From Whalleya microplaca (taxonomy: Eukaryota; Ascomycota; Sordariomycetes; Xylariales; Xylariaceae), in contig MU385803.1 of NCBI GenBank assembly GCA_022497155.1, positions 1 to 59,823 of the forward strand: a DNA stretch of 59,823 nucleotides, written 5' to 3'. The notes beneath the pieces are model-generated. The model was not told the origin of the DNA, did not search any database, and saw only the letters and a program-made list of their open reading frames with translations. This document shows positions 10,977-21,555 of the stretch, one piece after another. The stretch's first letter is position 1. Every line of letters starts with the position of its first letter. The translations under genes and the position numbers were made by a program.

Positions 10977-11921
10977 TCTGTCACGTTCGTAAAACAGTGT
11001 ATAATACGGTTGTGATCAATGTAGGCCTACTAGGGCTGCTCAGTATTCATGTCAGTAGCCATAGGTCTGACTAGAGGGTACAAGAGCATGTTTTTATGGG
11101 CAGTAGGGAGACTCCAAAAGGTACGTCTCCTTCCCGCGCGCTATAGATCTAGGACTTGTCTAATAGAGGCTCCTTGCGCACTATCCAAGATAATCATAAA
11201 TATATATAGATCGTGCCTCAAATATGCGCAAATCTCTCGTTAAGTACCGGGTCCATGGTTCTGTTAAGCACGACGGTATGTTTGTGAAACATGGTGGTGG
11301 CATCTCGGACAATTTTCTCGGACGATTATCTCGGACAATATCGGCTGTCTGGATGATAAATAAGGCTTCAGATGCAAAATGCAATAAGTGCAAAGACTAC
11401 AACCCCTGCTCAGCCTGCTGCAAACCAAGTCTGGGGTGTAATCTAGCTGGTTCGAAAGGATCGTATCATAGAATTAAGTGTCTGAAGGTTTGCGTGTCTA
11501 CTCGGCGTCTGGGAAGCAAGGAGCAAATTGCAACGGTAAAGTCCTTGGGCCCGGCCAATGGGATAGTCACTTTCGGGTTTTATCCAATGGATTTAAGCCA
11601 CACTGCAGTTACCATCCATCCATACATTAATATGAAAACCTGCACCTCAGGCACGCTGGAAGACACAGCTGCATGGCTTCGGGAACAATAAAGGGAGCAT
11701 CTGCATGACCCCAAGATTGTAACCATACTTGGCAACTCTAGCCTCGCGGGTCACCAGAGCAGTGTTTCCTTCTCGGTTCTTTTCTCCCCTTTTATCGCTT
11801 TTCATTTTGCAAAGGACGTTGGCAGACGCGTTACTAACACATTCTGTTCTCGTCCTTCAACAACTTCTGGGCCTCTTCTGATTTGCTTCTTCAAAGCATG
11901 TTTTCTTAGAGATAGCTCAAT
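10977..11921. promoter_or_regulatory. Divergent intergenic region, SAT4-type gene / MFS gene
   Basis: This 945-base spacer separates divergent genes and must hold both promoters. A 155-codon plus-strand frame (11224-11691) lies here but shows no domain or signal peptide, so I leave it out. Pyrimidine-rich sequence (11765-11800) precedes the MFS start, as in many fungal promoters. Confidence 0.4.
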
Positions 11922-13468
11922 ATGGCTGATCGTAAAGAACCCGACGACGAGAACCTCAATAACACAGATTGCAATGGACCGTCTGTGAGCTCACATTCGG
12001 TTCTTGTAGTTGATGCGCCTTCACAACGTCATGTCAACGAAGACAAGCTACTCCGCAAAATTGACTGGCATGTCCTGCCAATACTGTTTGCTGTATACGT
12101 GGTAGCTTTTCTTGATCGGCAAGCATTCGATAGCTTTTGAAATGATCAAGTCTGACTGTTTCTAGTGTCAATATATCCAATGCTCTCACAATGGGTTTGC
12201 CATCAGAGCTCGGCCTCGAGGGCCAGCAGCCGAACGTTGCTCTCACCATCTTTTTCGTGCCATATATTCTGTTCGAGATTCCGTCCAATATCATGATGAA
12301 GAGGTTGACTCCTCACATCTGGCTCTCAGGCTGCATCCTATGCTTTGGGATCATAATGATATGCCAAGGATTTGTGAAGAATTATAGCGGATTACTTGCT
12401 ACTAGGTTCTTTCTAGGGCTTGCCGAAGCCGGCATCTTCCCAGGCAGTTTTTACTTGATCAGTTTCTGGTATAAACAAGAGGAAGCCCAGAAGCGATTTA
12501 CCGTATACTGGTCTAGCACTCTTTGTGCTGGAGCCTTCGGAGGTCTGCTTGCTACTGCCATCGCCAACATGAATGGCATCCGTGGCCTTAGCAGCTGGAG
12601 ATGGGTCTTCATACTGGAGGGTATTGTGACGGTTTTGGTTAGTGTCGTGTCATTCTTTTGCATCACAGACTTTCCAAGGGAAGCGAAGTGGCTGTCTCCA
12701 GAGGAAAAGGTTTTATTGATGGGCAAAGCCGGAGCCAGCGAATCTCATGTGGTTCCCATCACCACCAAGGACGTGTTGATTTTCCTCACGAAACCCAAGA
12801 ATTGGCTTGGCGCAATCATGTATATTTGTAAGCCCATGTAGAGTCGGATCGTCCGAAGACATAGATGCTAACTCCACGCAGCAATTTTGGTTCCCGCTTA
12901 TTCCATTGTATACTTCCTTCCCACTATCGTCCAATCCCTCGGCTACAGCACTGTGCAAACCCAGTTACACTCGGTTCCGCCGTTTGCTGCCGCCTTTGGC
13001 TTTGCCATGGTTTTAGCATACTTCTCTGACAAGCTTCGGATGCGTGCACCTTTCATTTTTCTTGGTCTCGCGCTATTGATCGCCGGTCTTTCTATCTTAA
13101 TCTCTGTCCACGGCCCCTCGCATTTTCCCGCCGAATATGCGGCACTCTGCCTTACGTCCATGGGCTCCTTTGGTATAGGTGGGAACATTGTTTGCTGGTA
13201 CGTGATGAACCTACGGGGCCACGCAGAGCGGAGCATTGGATCGGCTTGGATGATCTGCTTTGGCAATGCTGGCGGGATTGTGGCCACATTTGCCTTCCTA
13301 AAACAAGACGCACCCTACTACCGTTCAGGTTACTCTATCTGTCTTGCCATGGGCGCGCTTTGCATGGTTTCGTGTGCTTGTTACGGATTTCTTATATGGC
13401 GGGAAATGAAAGCGGTAACTGGGGAGGAGAGGGAGGGAGAGAATCCACAGCATTCGCTGTATCTATGA
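11922..13468 (+). CDS. MFS transporter, anion:cation symporter (allantoate/nicotinate permease-like), 481 aa
   Basis: Exons are 11922-12118, 12166-12827 and 12882-13468. Phases close (introns 47 and 54 bases). The first intron has a GC donor (GCAAGC). It restores the signature FLDRVNISNALTMGL after TM1, which no nearby GT donor does. Other ACS-family marks are NVALTIFFVPYILFEIPSN, RFFLGLAEAGIFPGSFYLIS, SSWRWVFILEGI, and the second half beginning VPAYSIVYFLPTI. About 12 TM segments are visible, with a hydrophilic ~45-residue N-terminus. The family moves organic anions such as vitamins, allantoate or sugar acids into the cell with protons; the substrate here is not readable. It is divergently transcribed from the SAT4-type gene. 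Confidence 0.92.
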
Positions 13469-14083
13469 AACCTATCTCCTGTTATGGCGCTTTAGAGATC
13501 TACCCAGGTAACAAATGCAGATATCGATTGGCACTATCGATCTCCATCGCTGTTCAACACAACGAATGAGGAACAGGCTAAGAATTGCAGGTCGATTTAT
13601 TTAAACTTTAATAGAACTAATACAAGGCATCGAGTGCCGTCTTCCGTTGTGCTATTCGGATCAGCCTTCTCATCTGCTCCAAGCGCTTGTCAGCTGGGCC
13701 ATCGGCAAAGACGTGACGCTCGATTTCAATATCTTCCGTTATGTCAGCGTTTATAGTTGTGCTATCGTTGAATTTGGTCTCGCAGAATAGCAACTGGAGG
13801 TCCCTCTGGGGATATCAGGACAGCCGGTACCACTCTTCTCGGCACATCTACCGCCATGTTCCAAGGATGGGCGATCTTGTAAAGGTCGCTGTCCTGAGGA
13901 ACGTAGCGTCTAGATTCGCTACAGAGCGAGTCGGGCTGCCGCAGAGATCGTTGAGAGCTGGTGGACGTGGAACAGAGCGCGACGAGGGCTGGAACGATGC
14001 ACTGATTGCTTAGCGATTGAAAGACTGGCGTTTAAGAGTTTCCAAGCAACTCAAACCTTATCTCAGAGAGCTCATGATTTAAT
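13469..14083 (-). other. Spacer with coding-like minus-strand fragments, unresolved
   Basis: Two minus-strand frames look coding by composition. One is open from 14031 to a stop at 13764-13762; the other from 13814 to the stop at 13619-13617, ending RIAQRKTALDALY with charged, helix-like sequence before it. They overlap in different frames. They could be exons of one small gene or a broken remnant. I found no intron that joins them and no recognised domain. Confidence 0.3.
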
Positions 14084-15384
14084 TCATACGCTACTCTTGT
14101 TGGATTGTACCTGATCAATGATCTTGAGCTCTGGTCCCTCGATTTTCTTTACTTTCCGCCCCTCCCACCACGACATAAGACCGGCGAACATAGAAACACC
14201 GCAGCCAAGCCCGATGAAGGTTCCTGTAGCCCATGACTGGTGCCTTGTGTCAATTCTGCTGCTTTGGGCTGTAGTATGGATAGGAGAGGGGATGTAACAT
14301 ACAGGTCGGTCGATTCGGTTGTATGCCCACATGAAGTATGATAACGCAACCTGAAATAACGTATTCAACACCATCATGCTTATGTTGAAAGCCAACTTCC
14401 AAAGTGCTGTGGGCGGGGCCGCATTTCCTGTAAACGTCATTGCCGGTTTCTCTGTAGGGTGGTCAGTATGGTCTCCTCGCCCTGGGTTGCTAGTGTTGTC
14501 CCCGTCATCACAAGCCCAGGCAGGTGGCCGGAACCATCCCTTGTTCTGCGCTGCCAGCTTTCGCATGGCTACTTTGTCACTCATGAATTTGGCCCTGATT
14601 AGATAATAAAGGTCCCGGAAGCGCCAAGGTGCCAGCCCAAATCCCGTTACGCAAAACAAAGCATTAAGGATCTGGCTGTCGATCTCGAGCCATTTCTTCC
14701 TGGGCGAGTTATTATCATCTGCAGTTGGGTAGTTCATGGCAGGCGCTGCCTTCAGGAGAAGGAAGAAAAGCATAGCCTAGTGAAAATACCGGTACTTGTT
14801 AGATGAGACTGTGGAGATTGTTGGTAGGATGTGCTAGGTATAACGTACTCCCCATGCCTGGAAATTGATCAGTATTTACGCAGTTGCTGGTTCTTGTCAT
14901 ATTTTTTAATACATACCACAATATTTAAAAAGTATATTATGATACAAAAGCCAGACGGCGTTCGACAGAACCTCCAGAATGCCTTCAGACCATTTCTGAT
15001 AGTTGGGCCCCATTTCTCCCTCGGTTCATCGCTGTACTTTTCGGTGAATGATTGCCACCGTTTTGGACGCGGTACGGTCTGCCCCTGGTCTTTGGAGGCA
15101 GGATCGAAGCCCGATGTTGGCTGACTCCGCAGCGTCGTGGCTGTCTTGACTAGAACAAGATCACCATCGTTCTCCCGCAATGCTGTCTGAGCTGAGTGTC
15201 CTTGAGCATTGAACACAATGCCATCACTGATCTCCGCGACACGCAGCTCGGTAAGGTTGGGGGCTTGTGCGATTGCCGTGCCCGTCGCCTGCCACATGCC
15301 CAGCTGCGGGTTGGCGTTTGCAAGGCTCGTGGAGGCTCGCCGTAGACGGCCCCCTATGCCTTTACTGGTCGATGACTCGGCCAT
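14084..15384 (-). CDS. DUF2985-type membrane protein (367 aa, 4 exons incl. a 9-base micro-exon)
   Basis: Exons are 15384-14917, 14857-14849, 14776-14303 and 14236-14084. Introns of 59, 72 and 66 bases are all phase 0. The N-terminal ~130 residues are hydrophilic. The conserved part starts at WRFCRTPSGFCIIIYFLNIV. It continues through AWG (micro-exon), MLFFLLLKAAPAMNYP, NSPRKKWLEIDSQILNALFC, GFGLAPWRFRDLYYLI, and a last TM pair ending before KKIEGP. This pattern is that of fungal DUF2985 proteins, whose function is unknown. They have about four to five TMs. The 9-base exon is needed to bridge the IV..AWG..AML junction, and all junctions agree with the family as I know it. Confidence 0.85.
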
Positions 15385-16669
15385 GGTTGCGTGGGATATA
15401 TGAACCTGATCTCCAAATTGTTTGGTTCAGATCTGGCGTGTAGTAAGATTCTGGTTTGTTTAAAGAACACGAGACAAGATCCTACAAGAATAGCTGGCGT
15501 TGGCACTGTCAAATCCGTCGATAAGCATGGGATTCAAAGCACGCGCTTCATGTAGCCCTCTGGGTAAGCCATGCAAGGAAGCGTGACGGCCACGATACAC
15601 AGTAGATGTTGGTCAAGTGACCACCATGTTATGTAGCTTTTTTTCTTGAGAATTAGACCTAGTATAGCATTACCTTACCTATCCTACGTCAGGATAAACA
15701 TTGAAGCCTAGACCCAGGCCCCTTTGGGCTAACGTCGGTATTGGGCCTTGAACCCCGTATGCTTTTCTCCAGCAAAACGCCCTTACGGCTTACGGCACAT
15801 CTATGTCCGGGCCATAGATATGCAACATTTATGAAATGTATTTAGGAAGAATGGACAATTAAACCGGTTTCTGGTTTCCTATTATCAGATGTAAGCATAA
15901 AAGGGAAAGGTGCTCATTTCTAGTAAAAATCTAATTGCCTAGGTAGCTCCATATTATATCGTCACATTATCAAATTTTAGAAACATTCCTGACTTACTAG
16001 TAGGTATTAGACCTAGCGTGTGAGGCTAAACACAGGCACCATGGATCAGTCAGCATATAACTATTACATCACTCCTTCACAAAGGATCATAGATCATTAT
16101 GTACCGACTCTGAATAAAGTTCATTTCCTTTGACTTTCCCAGCATGTAATTCTTGCAACTCTCACATGCCTGTCTGAGAATCACCACCATGGCAGTTATG
16201 AAAATTGGACATATTCAATACCCCGGTTTTCTAAGGAACTATCACCTCTTAGCGGTTGGTAGCGGCTGTTAGCGACGTTCCTCTAGGAGAAAAGGAAATT
16301 ATCTACTATTACGGCGTTATGATTAAGATCAGATACATCGGCAAGTAGTCATAACTCACAACTATTCCACGTCCTCTTTACCCCGTCTTGCGCATAACTC
16401 TGCTTCAATTTTTTGAGCTTGTTCCATCTTGTTCAATAACGCCCAGCCCTGCGAGCCGATTAACAAGTAGCTATAATAGGTCGATAAAGTACTGCTAGAT
16501 ACTCGATAGTCACAGGCTCGGTTTATCAAACATGGAATAATTTAAATTTTCTGTGTGCCTGAATGGTCCATGGCTGTTGCATAACCCCCGTTATCGCACT
16601 ATCAGAGGGAACCCTAGTTACTTGAGAGTACTCTCTTATTATAACTGCTGTGTATGAAAAGACGCCGGC
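15385..16669. other. Intergenic region, no gene seen
   Basis: This is 1.28 kb between divergent genes. It is moderately AT-rich with no convincing frame. It contains an imperfect inverted repeat near 15715-15755 (AGGCCCCTTTGGGC / GGGCCTT). The true 5' end of the glycosyltransferase could reach into it: an acceptor-like AAAAG precedes the ATG at 16670. Confidence 0.4.
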
Positions 16670-19466
16670 ATGCCGTGGAATAAGCTCAGGTACGAAGGTC
16701 CAGGACACCTCACCGTCGGTGATGGCGTGACCCGGACCACGAGTCGAGTCAACAGCGATGGACGGATGATGGTGCAGTTCCACCGGAGCCCCAAAGAGCT
16801 GGCGTTGTGGCTCAAACGTTTCCAAGACAATGCTTCTGCGCACCCGGAGAGGAAGGTTTTCGTGCCACGCAGGAGTAGTCGAGCAACCTTTGATGAGAAA
16901 GCTACCGCTGCTTCTGGGCCACGGCTGAATATCGCTATTCACATCGTTGGCTCCAGAGGGGATGTCCAACCATTCATTCCGATTGCCCAATTGCTAAGTA
17001 AACCACCATATGGACACAGGGTACGGATATGCACACATCCTTCATTTAAGGATTTCGTTGAGAGCAAGGGATTGGAGTTCTTTAGCATCGGGGGTGACCC
17101 CGAGGCATTGATGGCTTATATGGTGAAGAACCCAGGCCTGCTCCCAAGCAGAGAAAGCTTTAAGGCGGGCGAAATTCGGAAGAGGAGGGAGGAGATGGCT
17201 GAAATCATGGACGGTGCCTGGCGCAGCTGTATTGAGGCAGGCAACGGGCTGGGTAAAAAGATAAGGGCTTCCGAGGTAAACACAGCGAGTGATCTGTTCA
17301 TTGCAGACGCAATCATTGCCAACCCGCCTTCGATGGCACACATTCATTGTGCAGAAAAGCTCAACGTACCTCTACATATGGTCTTTACTATGCCATGGTC
17401 TCCAACCCACACCTTTCACCACCCCCTCGCTGCTATGCAGTATGGCCAGACTGAGGCTGGCATGGCCAACTACCTCTCCTTTATGATGATGGAGCTCTTG
17501 ACTTGGCAAGGGTTCGTATCCCCCTCGTGTGATGCATTCAAAGCTAACTGAGTCTGCAGTCTCGGCGACGTAATCAATAAGTTTCGAACCAGGACGTTAC
17601 AGCTTGATCCCATCAGTCCATTATGGGGTCATCAATTACTGTCGAGACTGCGTGTGCCGTTTACCTATCTATGGTCCGAGTCACTAATTCCCAAGCCACA
17701 AGATTGGGATTCTCACGTGCAGATTGCAGGCTTCTCCTTTCTACCTCAAGCCGCCTCATACACGCCACCCCCCGATCTAGCCGAATTCCTTGCGAATGGT
17801 TCTCCTCCTATCTACATTGGTTTTGGATCCATTGTTGTAGATAACCCTCAAGCCCTAACAGCGCTTATCTTCGAAGCTTTGAGATTAGCTAATGTCCGTG
17901 GAATCGTGTCTAAAGGGTGGGGGGGCATTGGTGGAGGAGACGTACCCGACAATGTCTATCTGGTCGGGGACTGTCCACATGATTGGCTTTTCCAGCATGT
18001 TTCATGCGTTGTACACCATGGCGGCGCAGGGACAACGGCTGCCGGGCTCGCTGCTGGTTGCCCTACGGTTGTGGTTCCCTTCTTCGGAGATCAGGCATTT
18101 TGGGGCCAGATGATCGCGCGCGCTGGCGCCGGCCCGAACCCTGTGCCATTCACAAAGATGACAGCGGAGAGTTTAGCGGAGAGCATCAGATTCGCACTGC
18201 GGCCAGAAGTTCAGACCGCGGCTAAGGAAGTAGCAGGGCAGATTGCCGGGGAGGATGGAGCTAGTGATGCGGCGAAAGACATTCTAGAAAGGTTGAATTC
18301 TGACAGTTTAAGGTGTGATATCTGTCCTAATCGATTGGCCATATGGAAGCACAAAATGACAGGCGCACACCTAAGCAGCTTGGCGGCATTCTACCTTGTG
18401 AATCAGGGGTTCATTAAGATACGCCACCTAACGATAATTCGTCATAGAAACTGGTACGTCGATGAAGGCGCGGAGAGCGTCCTCATTGGTCTCGTCGCTA
18501 CAGCCAGTGGCTTCTTCACAGATGTTGGCGTGGCAACATCACATTATATACGATGCTTGAAGTCAGGGCCACTCCCAAAATCTCGGCGGAAGTCATCCGT
18601 AATTCGACTCACCTCGAGGAATGGACTACACGTGCCCCAGAGCTCATATTTAAACGAGCCCTCTGGCCCTGTAGGCTCACCACCAACTTCCAGGGTGTTC
18701 ACGCCCAAGCAGTTAGAAAAGATTGCCAAAAGGATGGCTCAACGGCCCCCGAAAGCTAAAAGAGGAAGGCCTGAGAGTGTCATTTTCGGTGAAGATATTG
18801 ACGACCTCGAGTCTATAACGAGACAGGTGACTCGTGAGGCCGCTGAGCAAGGTCGTGTACGCCACACCATCCAAATCTCTGGTCATTATGCCGCCGACCT
18901 GGGACGCGCGGGTTTAAAAGCACCCGTCGCGTTCTTTTTCAATGCTGCAAATGGATTCCGCAACTTCCCATCATACGCATTTAGTGGCAGCGAGAAGATG
19001 CGACGACGAGATGAAATCAGGGGACTTGAGAGCGGCGTTAAAACAGCGGGGAAGGAATTCGTGCTCGGCTTCCACGACGCGTTGAGCGGGCTCGTCCTTA
19101 GGCCGTACAGGGGCGCAAAGAAGGAAGGACCAAAGGGTTTTGGAAAGGGATTACTTAGAGCAGGCTGCGGGTTATTCATGGGCATAGGTGCAGGTCAGTT
19201 TTTCTTGTCTGTTGGTGCATTTCGACACCTACCACTAGGCATTTGTATTAACGAGGAACATGCTAACTCGTATACTAGGAGTATTCAGCTTGCCAGGGTA
19301 CACACTCAAGGGTATCGAGAAGGAGTTGTCGAAGCATCGACTCACAGAGCTTAAAGCGGAAATCCTATTGATTCGATTGAGGCAAGGCCTTGACGACTGT
19401 TATCAGGCGACAGATGTCGATCGGCGAGAGATCTTAGAACGGTGGAAGATGCTTCACGAGGTTTAA
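16670..19466 (+). CDS. UGT80-like sterol glucosyltransferase (GT28/GT1) with Vps13/Atg2-like C-terminus, 887 aa
   Basis: Exons are 16670-17511, 17560-19193 and 19279-19466; introns of 48 and 85 bases close in phase. The GT28 N-domain starts at NIAIHIVGSRGDVQPFIPIA (about 87-106). The nucleotide-sugar-binding C-domain has IYIGFGSIV, then VVHHGGAGTTAAGLAAGCP with HHGG at 433-436, and PFFGDQAFWG. This is the signature of UDP-glucose:sterol 3-beta-glucosyltransferases. No PH or GRAM domain is present, unlike Atg26. A ~330-residue tail ends in GFHDALSGLVLRPYRGAKKEG...GLPGYTLKGI-like sequence (about 784-850). This glycine/amphipathic pattern resembles the C-termini of Vps13/Atg2-type lipid-transfer proteins and suggests membrane contact. 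The N-terminus is uncertain, as an upstream exon is possible. The frame-broken gene starts 104 bases downstream. Confidence 0.88.
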
Positions 19467-19570
19467 CAATACTAAGGTAAGTCTATCTACATATGGTCTC
19501 TCTTTAGGAATAAAGGGGTTTGGAAACAGCTATCGGTGTGACAAGCATAGGCCCGTAGTGAAAGGTATCA

Positions 19571-20634
19571 GTGTACTTTGTATGTCATTTAAGGACCATC
19601 CTCCTGTACGTATTTGTGTCAGTTATCTTATTATCCATCAATATTCCACCCGCACTTTTGCTCACAACATGTATCGGCGGAGTTGACCCAACTAAGTCAA
19701 TACGTCATATGCTTCGAGCCCAATTAGATCGCTATCGCAAGGTGTATCCCAGCCAGGGGCTTTACGTCGTCCTCATGCTCAACTTGCTCCTGGGTGCGTC
19801 CTCAGCGATGGAGCGAATGGAGAAGGTTCTTTCGGGTACGGATGCAGACTTATTCGAGTTCCGGCAATCTCTCAGTTCGAACTTCAATATGATTGCAGTA
19901 GTTGTGAGATCCCTAGACACCACACTCCTTGCTCGATAAGGTTTAATGCTGCTGTCTCATGTAGGGCGCTATCATAGCGCAGGTCGCCATCACAAGTTTG
20001 TCTCTTAGGGGTATGGACCAGGCTCAATGGACCGCATCTCAATCCTTGTTGCCAGTCTCATATTCGGGGCCGTATCCGTCTACGTTTGCTTTATTATTTA
20101 GCAGGAGCTCAATGGCTTGCTGGGGGCCGGATGTTTTCTCGGATTGGCTCTCTCGGCCGTTGACCAAGCAAGAGTCCTCGACAAAGCGTATGCTGGGTCT
20201 CATCACCCTGCCTTCTTACCCGAACAATCTTCCTCTGGAGGTCCAGCAACACAGACCCAAGAATTCCATCAACTTTTTGAACATGGCATTGGCAGCCTAT
20301 CCTTGAAACGTGAAGCTTCGGCATTGGCAGCTATCATGTTGGCAACCCCAGCCGGCCTACTCGGACAGTCACTAAACACTTTGATCTTTGGTTTAGGTAT
20401 ATATTTCGGATACGTATATACTCATGAGTTGGCTTGGGGCTTCGATCGGAGATGGTCGTTGGAGTCTTGATCTTCTGCATTATTGCAGCAACGCTGAGTA
20501 TAGAACTGTATACTTTGCCTCAGGGCTTGAAAGCGTCAGAGAAGTGGGACACAACAACTATTGGTGAGCGCAGAGCTCAGCAGAAGTGGGTGGACGATAT
20601 CTTGCAGAAATATAGGACTTTCCATGGCCGCTAA
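19571..20634 (+). pseudogene. Broken gene for a multi-TM fungal membrane protein
   Basis: The first part (19571 to about 19904) reads well: PTKSIRHMLRAQLDRYRK, MLNLLLGASSAMERMEK and DLFEFRQSLSSNFNMIAVV. An intron (GTGAGA...TGTAG, about 19905-19965) joins it to GAIIAQVAITSLSL. After that the protein continues only by switching frame. QWTA near 20035 changes frame to RISILVASLIFGAVSVYVCFII. A TAG at 20098-20100 then replaces an expected Gln codon, followed by QELNGLLGAG (open to 20470, with a TM near LNTLIFGLGIYFGYVY). A last shift near 20428 leads into MVVGVLIFCIIAATLSIELY, ending at 20634. No canonical introns repair these breaks. It is either a pseudogene or several sequencing indels. The function of the family is unknown to me. 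Confidence 0.6.
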
Positions 20635-20961
20635 GCTGCATAGGTCAAGCATTTTACAGAGCCTTGTTTCGAACTCCTCTACCAAGGGATTAATCCTCGT
20701 GAGGCTACAATATAATCCTTCCAATAGGGCTTTACTCTATTACAAATGATCATTACCCGTTAGTTCCTCGAAATCAAAAGAACCTTATTCACTCGTTTGT
20801 GTATAAATGTGTTCAGTATATGGCACTACCTAATTCCCATTCGGTGCAGGATCTATATTCTGCCTATTTATTCCTCTTCAGATGCTATCCAGGCATTGCT
20901 TCAGAAATGTCTTCTTGTCCCTCAACCCAGATTCCTATCCCACCGGCGATATATCAGTTCT

Positions 20962-21555
20962 TCAGCAGTCACCCCAGCCAACAATGATGTTCCAGTTGTC
21001 GTCATCAAATGCTTGTCCTTTTACTTGTTGTGCCGGGTCATCGACAAGGCATTTGTCGAGAATGTCTTGAGTGTATTCGGTCCAGAATTCGCACGGTATA
21101 TCCACTGGGTAGTCATTGTCGTTGCACCAATATATCGCAGAATGATATCCGCAGCTAGGTCGACCACAGTTTCTTGAGGGAGTATGGCACCAGCCCGTAA
21201 TCCTGCTCAGATAATCCATACCTTCTCGGATTCTGTATGCTTGAGCCCACCAAAAGCCGTTGGGATCGCAGCTGACGTAGTCCTTCTTTCTCTTTGCTAG
21301 AGTAGAACGGTTGCTGCCACCGTGACTCTCCCAGGAAAAGCTTGGGTTGACCTGAAGGATCTGTGTCTCGATATCCTGCATGGTTGGACCTGTGAAGGTC
21401 ATCTCGGTCCCGTAGCTGGTAATGTTTCCGGTCCAGGTAATGTTACCCAAGGTATAGTTGCTCAGGAGCGCATCAGGACTGTGGAGCATCTGGGGATATC
21501 CGAAAACCGCAGTGGCTCCGGAAAGCATGAGCACAAAGGCGCGAGTGAATATCAT
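20962..21555 (-). CDS. Small secreted cysteine-rich protein with propeptide (197 aa)
   Basis: This is a single exon. The ATG at 21555 is chosen because it opens directly on a signal peptide (MIFTRAFVLMLSGATAVFG); the frame is also open to an ATG at 21657, which would bury it. Next comes a pro-region with three N-glycosylation sequons (NYT, NIT, NIT) and a fourth (NRS) close to LAKRKK, a Kex2-type dibasic site. The C-terminal domain then has eight cysteines (SCDPNGFWWAQAYRIREGM, GWC, NCGRPSCGY, YWCND, PCEFW, KC, final C) and a conserved-looking DNWNIIV end. It is probably processed in the Golgi and secreted with disulphides. It belongs to a widespread type of fungal secreted protein of unknown role; an effector-like or antimicrobial function is possible but not shown. 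Confidence 0.8.
   Translation of the reverse strand: MIFTRAFVLMLSGATAVFGYPQMLHSPDALLSNYTLGNITWTGNITSYGTEMTFTGPTMQDIETQILQVNPSFSWESHGGSNRSTLAKRKKDYVSCDPNGFWWAQAYRIREGMDYLSRITGWCHTPSRNCGRPSCGYHSAIYWCNDNDYPVDIPCEFWTEYTQDILDKCLVDDPAQQVKGQAFDDDNWNIIVGWGDC

Noticed and set aside
11224..11691. 155-codon plus-strand frame with several cysteines
   Set aside because: No domain, no signal peptide, and it sits in a divergent promoter region.
18544..18729. Antisense frames inside the glycosyltransferase and other large exons
   Set aside because: Shadows of well-supported genes in other frames.
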